In this document: piece by piece, positions 1 through 5,587 of the stretch
Position numbering within the stretch: position 1 is the first letter of the stretch
Layout: each line of letters opens with the position of its first letter
Assembly (NCBI GenBank): GCA_019409045.1
Contig: DXVG01000079.1
Location: 1 to 7,718, forward strand
From: Clostridiales bacterium
Lineage (GTDB): Bacteria; Bacillota; Clostridia; Christensenellales; Aristaeellaceae
Reading direction: 5' to 3'
Length of the DNA stretch: 7,718 bases
Position numbers and translations under genes: made by a program
Notes under the pieces: model-generated
Database searches by the model: none
The model's input: only the letters and a program-made list of their open reading frames with translations
What the model was told of the DNA's origin: nothing

Positions 1-39
1 AGCTGCACGGTGGCGAATCAGTCCTGCCAGAAGAAGTAA
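1..39 (+). CDS. scfA: C-terminal end of SCIFF ranthipeptide precursor (partial)
   Basis: The first 39 bases read as SCTVANQSCQKK followed by TAA. This matches the conserved tail of SCIFF (six cysteines in forty-five residues) precursors, which end in a SCTV-x-NQSC type sequence. The 5' part lies outside the window, so only two of the six cysteines are visible. In characterised SCIFF peptides a radical SAM enzyme joins a cysteine thiol to a threonine, giving a thioether (ranthipeptide) ring; from memory of those peptides, the Thr at visible codon 3 sits where the acceptor Thr is expected, which is inference. The identification rests on a short match but is strongly backed by the SCIFF maturase gene starting 80 nt downstream on the same strand. 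Confidence 0.85.
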   Translation, partial: SCTVANQSCQKK

Positions 40-57
40 ACGCGCGTTGGACGCGGC

Positions 58-87
58 GAAAACTCGCGGCAAACACCGCGAGTTTTC
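58..87 (+). terminator. Hairpin between scfA and scfB, probable partial terminator
   Basis: A perfect 12-bp stem (58-69 with 76-87) closes a 6-nt loop, CAAACA. The stem has an A-rich 5' foot and a T-rich 3' arm (TTTT at 83-86), followed by CTGCGCTTTTC. It lies 18 nt after the scfA stop and 32 nt before the scfB start, with no convincing promoter in between. The likely role is a leaky terminator or mRNA 3' stabiliser that keeps the precursor peptide in excess over its maturase. The T-tract is short and interrupted, so full termination is unlikely. The role is inferred; the hairpin itself is directly visible. Confidence 0.7.
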
Positions 88-119
88 TGCGCTTTTCACC
101 GACGTCAAGGAGGATACCT

Positions 120-1469
120 ATGCTGCATTGTTTCCGGGCGCTGGGCGTGAACATCGCGCTGGATGTGCTCAGCGGTTCCGTGCATGTGCTCGACGACATG
201 GCCTTTGAGGCGCTCAAGCGCCTCGAGGAGGGCGGCGACCCCCGCCCGGCGCTTGTCCAAAAATACCCCGCCGACGAGGTGGACGAGCTGCTTGAGGAGA
301 TCGAGCAGCTGCGCGCGCAGGGCGCGCTGCTGACCGAGCACGACTATTCCGGCCTCGAGATCGACAACCACGGCGTTGTCAAGGCCATGTGCCTGCACGC
401 GGCGCACGACTGCAACCTGCGCTGCCGCTACTGCTTCGCCTCCACGGGCGACTTCCACGGCGAGCGCTCGCTCATGCCGCTTGAGACGGGCAAGAAGGCG
501 CTTGACTGGCTGGTCGCGCGCTCGGGGAGCCGCCACCAGCTGGAGGTGGACTTCTTCGGCGGCGAGCCCCTGATGAACTACGACGTGGTGCGCGACCTGG
601 TGCTCTACGCGCGCGAATTGGAAAAGAAGCACAATAAGCGCTTCCAGCTCACCATCACCACCAACGGCCTGGGGCTGACCGACGAGCGCATCGAGTTTCT
701 CAACCGCGAGATGCACAACATCGTGCTCTCCATCGACGGCCGCCGCGAGGTGCATGACTACATGCGCCCCATGGTCAACGGCAAGGGCTCGTTCGACGAG
801 GCGGTAAGGCGCGCCAAGAAGCTGGTCAATCTGCGCGGCGACGGGCAGTACTATGTGCGCGGCACCTACACCGCGCGCAACCTCGACTTTGGAAACGACG
901 TGCTCGCGCTGGCCGACGAGGGCTTTGAGCAGCTCTCGGTGGAGCCGGTGGTGCTCGAGGAGGGCTCGCCCTTCGCGCTGACGAAGGAGATGCTCCCCGA
1001 TATCCTCGCCGAGTACGACCGCTTTGCCAAGATCTACCTCGAGCGCCGCAAAAACGGCCCGTGGATGAACTTTTTTCACTTCATGGTCGACCTCGACGGC
1101 GGCCCGTGCGTCAAAAAGCGCGTCAAGGGCTGCGGCGCGGGCAACGAGTATGTGGCCGTCACGCCGGAGGGCGACATCTACCCCTGTCACCAGTTCGTCG
1201 GGCGGCCGGGCTACAAAATGGGCAGCGTGCTCACCGGCGAGTTTGACGAAAATATGCAAAAGCGCTTTGCCGCCAACACCGTGCTCTCCAAGGAGAAGTG
1301 CGGCCAGTGCTGGGCGCGGTTTTTCTGCGGCGGCGGCTGCGCGGCCAACGCCGAGGCGTTCAACGGCGACATCTCCAGGCCTTACGACATGGAGTGCGAG
1401 CTGGAGAGAAAACGCCTGGAGTGCGCGCTTGCCATCTGCGCCATTGAAAAGCTGGGGGCGCAGGGCTGA
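120..1469 (+). CDS. scfB: SCIFF peptide maturase, radical SAM/SPASM thioether-forming enzyme
   Basis: 449 aa, the usual size for this family (CteB and Tte1186 type). The enzyme uses S-adenosylmethionine and Fe-S clusters to make a Cys-to-Thr thioether in the SCIFF precursor, in the cytoplasm. Residues 1-80 form the N-terminal part expected to hold the RRE (PqqD-like) leader-binding fold. The radical SAM cluster motif is CNLRCRYC with Cys98, Cys102 and Cys105, preceded by an additional Cys91. The SAM-binding GGEP is at 147-150. The C-terminal SPASM region supplies ligands for two auxiliary clusters: Cys330, Cys338, Cys356, Cys394, Cys397, Cys403, Cys407 and Cys426. The ATG is set by AAGGAGG at 107-113, 6 nt upstream. 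It follows the scfA tail directly, as expected for precursor and maturase. In many Clostridia secD/secF follow; here a terminator and a convergent peptidase follow instead. No key residue is missing. Confidence 0.95.
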   Translation: MLHCFRALGVNIALDVLSGSVHVLDDMAFEALKRLEEGGDPRPALVQKYPADEVDELLEEIEQLRAQGALLTEHDYSGLEIDNHGVVKAMCLHAAHDCNLRCRYCFASTGDFHGERSLMPLETGKKALDWLVARSGSRHQLEVDFFGGEPLMNYDVVRDLVLYARELEKKHNKRFQLTITTNGLGLTDERIEFLNREMHNIVLSIDGRREVHDYMRPMVNGKGSFDEAVRRAKKLVNLRGDGQYYVRGTYTARNLDFGNDVLALADEGFEQLSVEPVVLEEGSPFALTKEMLPDILAEYDRFAKIYLERRKNGPWMNFFHFMVDLDGGPCVKKRVKGCGAGNEYVAVTPEGDIYPCHQFVGRPGYKMGSVLTGEFDENMQKRFAANTVLSKEKCGQCWARFFCGGGCAANAEAFNGDISRPYDMECELERKRLECALAICAIEKLGAQG

Positions 1470-1481
1470 GAGGACAGAACG

Positions 1482-1520
1482 CAGGCCGTCGAAAGCGGGG
1501 TTTTCGGCGGCCTGTTTCTT
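1482..1520 (+). terminator. Intrinsic terminator after scfB
   Basis: A 13-bp stem (1482-1494 with 1502-1514, one T-G pair) closes a 7-nt loop, GCGGGGT, and is followed by TTTCTTATTT. It starts 12 nt after the scfB stop and sits between two convergent genes. On the minus strand the same hairpin is followed by a T-poor stretch, so it should act mainly on scfAB transcripts. Some effect on the opposing peptidase transcript is possible. Confidence 0.88.
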
Positions 1521-1530
1521 ATTTATATGT

Positions 1531-2436
1531 CTATGCGGCCCGCACGCGGTCGGCGCGCCGAAGCAGGCGGTACAGGTTCAGGCCCGCGATGTCCTCGATC
1601 TGCGAGGGCGCGTAGCCGCGCCGGGAGAGCGCGTCCAGAAGGCGCGGAAAGTCCGCGGGCGAGGCAAGCCCCTGCGGCGAGACGCTGATGCCGTCAAAGT
1701 CCGAGCCGAAGCCCACGCACTTCTCGCCGCCCAGCTCCATCAGCGCGTCGATGTGGCGCACCACGTCGTCCATGCTCGCCCGGCCGTCCTCGCGCAGAAA
1801 GCCCGCATAGAAGTTTATGCCGATAAAGCCCCCGCGCTCTATGAGGGCGCGTGCCTGCTCGATGCGCAGGTTGCGCGGCACATCGCACAGCCAGCGGCAG
1901 TTGGAGTGGCTGGCCACCGGGGGAAGCTGCGCGCGCTCGCACACGTCCCAGAAGCCCGCCTCGTTCAGGTGCGACACGTCCGCCAGCACGCCCAGCCGGT
2001 CCATCTCCCGGAGCAGCGCGAATCCGCCCGGCTTCAGGCCGCGCGCATCGCCGCCCATGGCGGGATAGCCGAGAGCGTTTTCAAAGTTCCACGTCAGGCC
2101 GAGCATGCGCACGCGCACGGCGCGATCGAGCGCCTCCAGGCGCGCCGCGTCGCCCTCGAGCAGCTCGCCGCCCTCTATGGTGATCAGCGCGTGCGGCGAA
2201 TCGGGCGGCAAATCGGGCAGGGGGCCGTCAAGCAGCGGCACGCCCAGCGCGCCCAGCGCCTTGAGCATGCGCCGGGCGCGGTCGAAGGAGCCGCGGCCGT
2301 CATCGCCCGCAAACAGCGCGAACGCCTGCGCGCCCACGCCGCCGCGCGCGAGCGCCTCCCGCGTGACCGTGCAGGCGCATTCGGGGTCCTCCAGCCGGCG
2401 AAACAGCGCGTCGCAATGCGCGTCGGCGACAAACAT
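1531..2436 (-). CDS. Membrane dipeptidase, peptidase family M19
   Basis: 301 aa from the chosen start, a compact member of the M19 (renal dipeptidase) family, which cleaves dipeptides, often with D residues at the C-terminal side, using a two-zinc centre on a TIM barrel. Numbered from the chosen ATG, the expected metal ligands are visible: His7 and Asp9 in DAHCD, the bridging Glu88 in TIEGGE, His156 in DVSH, His177 in ASHSN, and the catalytic-region Asp246 in GSDFDG. The stretch GLKPGGFALLREMDRLG also matches the family. There is no signal peptide or membrane segment, so it is probably cytoplasmic despite the family name. An upstream in-frame GTG at 2445 would add three residues but lies only 2 nt from GGAGG, whereas the ATG at 2436 lies 8 nt away and is preferred. 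It converges on scfB and diverges from the transporter operon. The natural substrate is not evident. Confidence 0.92.
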   Translation of the reverse strand: MFVADAHCDALFRRLEDPECACTVTREALARGGVGAQAFALFAGDDGRGSFDRARRMLKALGALGVPLLDGPLPDLPPDSPHALITIEGGELLEGDAARLEALDRAVRVRMLGLTWNFENALGYPAMGGDARGLKPGGFALLREMDRLGVLADVSHLNEAGFWDVCERAQLPPVASHSNCRWLCDVPRNLRIEQARALIERGGFIGINFYAGFLREDGRASMDDVVRHIDALMELGGEKCVGFGSDFDGISVSPQGLASPADFPRLLDALSRRGYAPSQIEDIAGLNLYRLLRRADRVRAA

Positions 2437-2444
2437 GTCCACCA

Positions 2445-2449
2445 CCTCC
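2445..2449 (-). promoter_or_regulatory. Ribosome binding site deciding the dipeptidase start
   Basis: On the minus strand GGAGG is followed by TGGTGGAC and then ATG (2436-2434). The spacing is 8 nt to this ATG but only 2 nt to the GTG at 2445-2443, so the downstream ATG is the better start. Confidence 0.75.
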
Positions 2450-2456
2450 GGGTACG

Positions 2457-2485
2457 ATTATATACCCTGCGCGCGCGCGGCGCAA
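2457..2485 (-). promoter_or_regulatory. Probable promoter for the M19 dipeptidase gene
   Basis: A perfect TATAAT -10 box reads on the minus strand at 2462-2457. A weak -35 candidate, TTGCGC (2485-2480), lies 17 nt upstream. Transcription would start near 2450, so the message would begin almost at the GGAGG, giving a 5' leader of only about 14 nt. The -10 box is convincing. The -35 is poor, in a GC-only stretch, so the promoter may need an activator or be weak. Confidence 0.5.
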
Positions 2486-2504
2486 CAGCGCGCGGCCTTG
2501 ATTT

Positions 2505-2555
2505 TGCCGCCTTCTGACACAATTTTGCCCGCAAAAGGGCGGCAGTTCGTGTCAG
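2505..2555. repeat. Interleaved inverted repeats in the divergent region
   Basis: Two 7-bp inverted repeats are interleaved: TGCCGCC (2505-2511) with GGCGGCA (2538-2544), and CTGACAC (2514-2520) with GTGTCAG (2549-2555). The order a-b-a'-b' cannot form one nested hairpin. Neither predicted transcript start lies close enough to make it an obvious RNA leader, since the region is upstream of both promoters. It may be a set of protein-binding half-sites, or chance. Confidence 0.4.
2523..2536. promoter_or_regulatory. Candidate operator O1, palindrome TTTTGC-CC-GCAAAA
   Basis: A perfect 6-bp palindrome with a 2-nt centre, of the same form as the palindrome over the transporter -35 box (2594-2611). 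A further TTTTGC half-site occurs at 2502-2507, exactly 21 bp upstream, which is two helical turns. The site lies between the two divergent promoters and could serve either. The regulator is not in the window. The sequence is directly seen; the function is inferred from symmetry, duplication and position. Confidence 0.5.
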
Positions 2556-2584
2556 CAGTGTAAATAGTGAATATTCTCAGCAGT
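2552..2584. repeat. 8-bp direct repeat TCAGCAGT, 25-bp period
   Basis: TCAGCAGT occurs at 2552-2559 and again at 2577-2584, upstream of the transporter -35 box. The intervening DNA is AT-rich, unlike the surrounding genes. It could be part of an activator site, but two copies of an 8-mer can also arise by chance. Confidence 0.3.
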
Positions 2585-2593
2585 AAGGTTGCA

Positions 2594-2611
2594 GTTTTTG
2601 CTTGCAAAAAC
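2594..2611. promoter_or_regulatory. Candidate operator O2, palindrome over the transporter -35 box
   Basis: GTTTTTGC (2594-2601) and GCAAAAAC (2604-2611) form a perfect 8-bp inverted repeat with a TT centre. The right arm overlaps the -35 hexamer at 2602-2607, so a bound protein would block RNA polymerase, which suggests repression. Its core TTTTGC-NN-GCAAAA recurs at 2523-2536. The centre lacks the CG dinucleotide usual in LacI/CcpA operators, so the regulator family is not assigned. Confidence 0.6.
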
Positions 2612-2630
2612 GCCACGGGTTTGCTATAAT
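2602..2630 (+). promoter_or_regulatory. Strong sigma-A-type promoter of the transporter operon
   Basis: TTGCAA at 2602-2607 and a perfect TATAAT at 2625-2630 are separated by 17 nt. Transcription should begin near 2637, leaving a leader of about 100 nt before the binding-protein gene. It is the only clear promoter found for the operon; none was seen between the binding-protein and ATPase genes. Confidence 0.85.
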
Positions 2631-2636
2631 AATTTT

Positions 2637-2736
2637 ATTCCTTTACTCGAAGAGCGCGGCTCGCGCCGCCCTGTCCATCCGCCCTGTTCGGGCCTTTGCC
2701 CGTTATCATAGGGAAAATCTTGTAAGGGGGATTCTC
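2637..2736 (+). other. 5' leader of the transporter mRNA
   Basis: About 100 nt without a recognised riboswitch fold. It contains small GC hairpins: GCGCG/CGCGC (2654-2658 with 2662-2666), and two that exclude each other, GCCC/GGGC (2681-2684 with 2690-2693) and CGGGC/GCCCG (2689-2693 with 2698-2702). No U-tract terminator or leader peptide was seen. It ends in the ribosome site AAGGGGG at 2724-2730. Confidence 0.45.
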
Positions 2737-3897
2737 ATGAAGAAACTGCTTTGCATGCTCCTGGCGCTGACGGTCGTTCTGGTCGCCTTCGCCGGCCTGG
2801 CTTCCGCCGAGGAAGAGGCCAACTGGAAGATCGCCATCCTGACCGGCACCACCTCGCAGGGCGAGGAGGAGTTCCGCGCTGCTGAGGCCCTGAAGGCCCA
2901 GTATCCGGACAACGTCATCACCGACACCTATCCCGATCAGTTCATGGCTGAGCAGGAGACCACCATCGCCAAGCTCACCGCCTTCGCCGCCGATCCCGAC
3001 GTCAAGGCCATCGTGATGTGCCAGGCCGTGCCCGGCGCCTCCCCGGCCTTCAACGCCATCCGTGAGATGGGCCGCGACGACATCCTTCTGATCGCGGGCG
3101 TGCCGCAGGAAGACCCGGCCGTCATCTCCGAGGCTGCCGACATCGTCATGTACGCCGACGAGATCAAGCAGGGCGACTCCATCATGGAGACCTGCACCAA
3201 CTGGGGCATCGAGGTGTTCATCCACTACTCCTTCCCGCGCCACATGGCCATGGAGCTGATCGTGGGCCGTCATGATCTGCTGGTCGCCAACGCCAAGGCG
3301 CTGGGCATCGAGTTCTACGACGTGACCGCGCCCGACCCGACCGCTGAGGCCGGCGCCACCGCTTCCCAGCAGTTCATCCTCGAGGATGTGCCGCAGCAGA
3401 TGGCCAAGTACGAGGGCAAGAAGGTCGCCTTCTTCACCACCAACTGCGGCATGCAGGAGGCCCTGCAGACCGCCATCCTGGACCAGCCCAACGCCTACTA
3501 TCCGCAGCCCTGCTGCCCGAGCCCGTACCATGCCTTCCCGGCCGTGCTGGGCCTGGAGTTTGAGATCGGCGCGGACGACGAGGCCGCCCTGCAGGCGATC
3601 GCTTCCGCTCTTGCCGAGCACGACGCCGTGGGCCGCTACTCCACCTGGCCGCATCCGGTGAACATGGCCATCGTCAACATCGGCTTTGAGTACGCCAAGG
3701 CCTGGATCGAGGGCACCATCACCGAGCGCAACGACGTCGAGGCCCTGAACACGCTGTTCACCCAGACCTACGGCGAGGGCGTTGCCACCATCGAGAACTA
3801 CACCAACGCCGAGGGCACCACCTTCGACAACTTCTACACCGTGATGCTCACCCCCGTGGACTTCAACGACTACCTCGTTGAGGACGCGGCGGCCTAA
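2737..3897 (+). CDS. DUF3798-type extracytoplasmic solute-binding protein of an ABC importer
   Basis: 386 aa. The start is ATG 2737, 6 nt after AAGGGGG; the reading frame stays open further upstream to a TTG at 2602, but that lies inside the promoter. Residues 1-24 form a Sec signal peptide: MKK, a hydrophobic core (4-21), then an ASA cleavage site after Ala24. There is no lipobox; the only early cysteine, Cys6, is in the wrong place. The mature part has alternating strands and helices typical of two-lobed periplasmic-binding-like folds, for example WKIAILTGTT (30-39) and KKVAFFTTNCGMQ (228-240). The overall sequence resembles the DUF3798 family of Clostridia, related to BMP/ribose-type binding proteins. 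Several cysteines (95, 153, 237, 259, 260) are present. It is the first gene of the operon, followed by ATPase and permeases, so a binding-protein role is well supported. The ligand is unknown. Codon choice (AAC, AAG, GCC, ATC) suggests strong expression. Confidence 0.85.
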   Translation: MKKLLCMLLALTVVLVAFAGLASAEEEANWKIAILTGTTSQGEEEFRAAEALKAQYPDNVITDTYPDQFMAEQETTIAKLTAFAADPDVKAIVMCQAVPGASPAFNAIREMGRDDILLIAGVPQEDPAVISEAADIVMYADEIKQGDSIMETCTNWGIEVFIHYSFPRHMAMELIVGRHDLLVANAKALGIEFYDVTAPDPTAEAGATASQQFILEDVPQQMAKYEGKKVAFFTTNCGMQEALQTAILDQPNAYYPQPCCPSPYHAFPAVLGLEFEIGADDEAALQAIASALAEHDAVGRYSTWPHPVNMAIVNIGFEYAKAWIEGTITERNDVEALNTLFTQTYGEGVATIENYTNAEGTTFDNFYTVMLTPVDFNDYLVEDAAA

Positions 3898-3918
3898 GAA
3901 ACATTCCCGGGTAGAAAG

Positions 3919-3948
3919 CGGCCCGCCTCTTCTTGGGGAGGCGGGCCG
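3919..3948 (+). other. GC-rich hairpin between binding-protein and ATPase genes
   Basis: A perfect 11-bp stem (3919-3929 with 3938-3948), extendable by a T-G pair, closes a short loop. It is followed by ATTCCCCGCTT, not a U-tract, so it is a poor terminator. An alternative outer pairing AAGCGG (3916-3921) with CCGCTT (3954-3959) is also possible. Such hairpins after a binding-protein gene usually protect the upstream mRNA from 3' exonucleases and so raise binding protein over the membrane parts. That role is inferred. Confidence 0.75.
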
Positions 3949-3962
3949 ATTCCCCGCTTAAA

Positions 3963-3968
3963 GGGAGG
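3963..3968 (+). promoter_or_regulatory. Ribosome binding site supporting a TTG start
   Basis: GGGAGG lies 8 nt before TTG at 3977 and 32 nt before the next in-frame ATG (4001). The spacing selects the TTG, and the added residues MGAEYVLE match the usual first strand of this ATPase family. Confidence 0.75.
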
Positions 3969-3976
3969 AACACGCA

Positions 3977-5587
3977 TTGGGCGCAGAATACGTGCTGGAA
4001 ATGAAAAACATTACCAAGCGATACGGCGAGACCACCGTGCTCTCCGACGTGTCGCTTTCGGTGCGCCCCGGTGAGATCCACGCGCTGCTGGGTGAAAACG
4101 GCGCGGGAAAGTCCACGCTGATGAACGTGCTGTTCGGCATGCCGGTCATACACTCCACCGGCGGCTTTGGCGGCGAAGTGCTCGTTGACGGCGAGAAGGC
4201 CAATATACTTTCGCCCAACGACGCCATGAACGCGGGCATCGGCATGGTGCATCAGGAGTTCATGCTCCTGCCGGGCTTTACCATCACCGAAAATATCAAG
4301 CTCAACCGCGAGATCACAAAGCCCACGGTCTTGAGCCGGACGCTGCACCTGAAAAACCTGGAAAACCTCGACATGCCCGCCATGCGCGCAGACGCCCGCA
4401 AGGCGCTGGACAGCGTGGGCATGAACCTTGACGAGAACACGCTGGTCAAGGGGCTGCCCGTGGGCTACATGCAGTTTGTCGAGATCGCCCGCGAGATCGA
4501 CAAAAAGGGCATCCGTCTGCTGGTATTTGACGAGCCGACCGCCGTTCTGACCGAGTCCGAGGCGGAGACGCTCATATCCGTCATGAAGCAGATCGCGCAA
4601 AGCGGCATCGCCATCATCTTCATCACCCACCGTCTGGACGAAGTCATGGCCGCCGCGGACAACATCACCATACTGCGCGACGGCAAGCTGGCCGCTACAC
4701 GCGAGACGCAGAAGACCTCTCTGGTCGAGCTCGCGGAGCTGATGATCGGACGCAAGGGCGAGGCCGTCGTGGAGGCGACGCCGAAGGCGGAAAATCCCGA
4801 CGCCAAGGTCGCCCTTTCCATAAAAAATCTCATCGTGGACATGCCCGGCGAGGAAGTCAAGGGCGTGGACCTCGAGGTGCGCGAGGGCGAGATCCTCGGC
4901 ATCGGCGGTCTGGCCGGTCAGGGCAAGATCGGCATCCCCAACGGCGTGATGGGCCTGTACCCCGCCGCCGGCTCGGTGGAGCTGTTTGGCAAGCCCCTGC
5001 CCCTCAACGACGCCGAGAACGCCCTGAAAAGCGGCATGGCCATGGTCTCCGAGGACCGGCGCGGCGTGGGATTGCTGCTCGACCAGTCCATCGAGGACAA
5101 CATCGCCTTCAACGCCATGCAGATCAACGGCGACTTTTTGCGCAAGCTGCTGGTCTTCACCACCAAGGATGGCCACAAGGTGCGCGAGCACGCCAAGCAG
5201 ATGATCCGCGACCTCGACATCCGCTGCACGTCCTCCCGACAGGCGGCGGGCACGCTCTCGGGCGGCAACCAGCAGAAGGTGTGCGTGGCGCGCGCGCTGA
5301 CGATGAAACCCAAGTTCCTGTTCGTCTCCGAGCCGACCCGCGGCATCGACATCGGCGCGAAAAAGCTGGTGCTGGAGACGCTGGTGCGGCTCAACCGCGA
5401 GCACGGCATGACCATCGTGATGGTCTCCTCGGAGCTTCAGGAGCTGCGCTCCATCAGCGACCGCATCGCCATCGTGTCCGAGGGCAAGGTCGTAGACATA
5501 CTCGCGCCGGACGCCTCCGACGCGGACTTCGGCCTGGCCATGTCGGGCATCAAACCTACGAAGGGAGGCGAAGGCGCGCATGAATAG
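3977..5587 (+). CDS. Tandem-domain ABC importer ATPase (sugar/nucleoside type)
   Basis: 536 aa, two fused nucleotide-binding domains as in RbsA/MglA and YufO/NupA, energising the importer at the inner face of the membrane. Domain 1 (about 5-260): Walker A GENGAGKST (39-47), Q-loop near Gln93, signature LPVGYMQ (160-166), Walker B VFDEP with Asp185 and Glu186, and H-loop His218. Domain 2 (about 278-525): Walker A replaced by GLAGQGKIG (311-319) with Lys317 but no following Ser/Thr, intact signature LSGGNQQK (427-434), Walker B region FVSEP, where Ser451 replaces the Asp, and Ser485 at the H-loop position. Thus the site built from domain 1 Walker motifs and the domain 2 signature looks active and the other looks degenerate. 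Degenerate second domains are common in this class. The TTG start is chosen from its ribosome site. The 3' end overlaps the permease by 8 nt. Confidence 0.95.
   Translation: MGAEYVLEMKNITKRYGETTVLSDVSLSVRPGEIHALLGENGAGKSTLMNVLFGMPVIHSTGGFGGEVLVDGEKANILSPNDAMNAGIGMVHQEFMLLPGFTITENIKLNREITKPTVLSRTLHLKNLENLDMPAMRADARKALDSVGMNLDENTLVKGLPVGYMQFVEIAREIDKKGIRLLVFDEPTAVLTESEAETLISVMKQIAQSGIAIIFITHRLDEVMAAADNITILRDGKLAATRETQKTSLVELAELMIGRKGEAVVEATPKAENPDAKVALSIKNLIVDMPGEEVKGVDLEVREGEILGIGGLAGQGKIGIPNGVMGLYPAAGSVELFGKPLPLNDAENALKSGMAMVSEDRRGVGLLLDQSIEDNIAFNAMQINGDFLRKLLVFTTKDGHKVREHAKQMIRDLDIRCTSSRQAAGTLSGGNQQKVCVARALTMKPKFLFVSEPTRGIDIGAKKLVLETLVRLNREHGMTIVMVSSELQELRSISDRIAIVSEGKVVDILAPDASDADFGLAMSGIKPTKGGEGAHE

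Noticed and set aside
105..1259. A 384-codon minus-strand open frame opposite scfB
   Set aside because: Composition (His, Val, Ala, Leu-rich) reflects the complement of scfB codons; no family resemblance and no upstream signals.
2594..2611. A CcpA-type cre site at the -35 palindrome
   Set aside because: The palindrome centre is GC-TT-GC and does not fit the CG-centred cre consensus, so it is left as an unassigned operator.
2602..2736. A 45-codon N-terminal extension of the binding protein from TTG 2602
   Set aside because: The TTG is part of the -35 box, the stretch lies across the promoter and leader, and ATG 2737 has a good ribosome site and begins a standard signal peptide.
2637..2736. 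A riboswitch or attenuator in the transporter leader
   Set aside because: Only small hairpins of 4-5 bp were found, including two that exclude each other. There is no known riboswitch core, no U-tract and no leader peptide.
2635..3654. A 339-codon minus-strand open frame opposite the binding-protein gene
   Set aside because: Gly/Val/His-rich shadow frame that would read through the transporter promoter region; no motifs.
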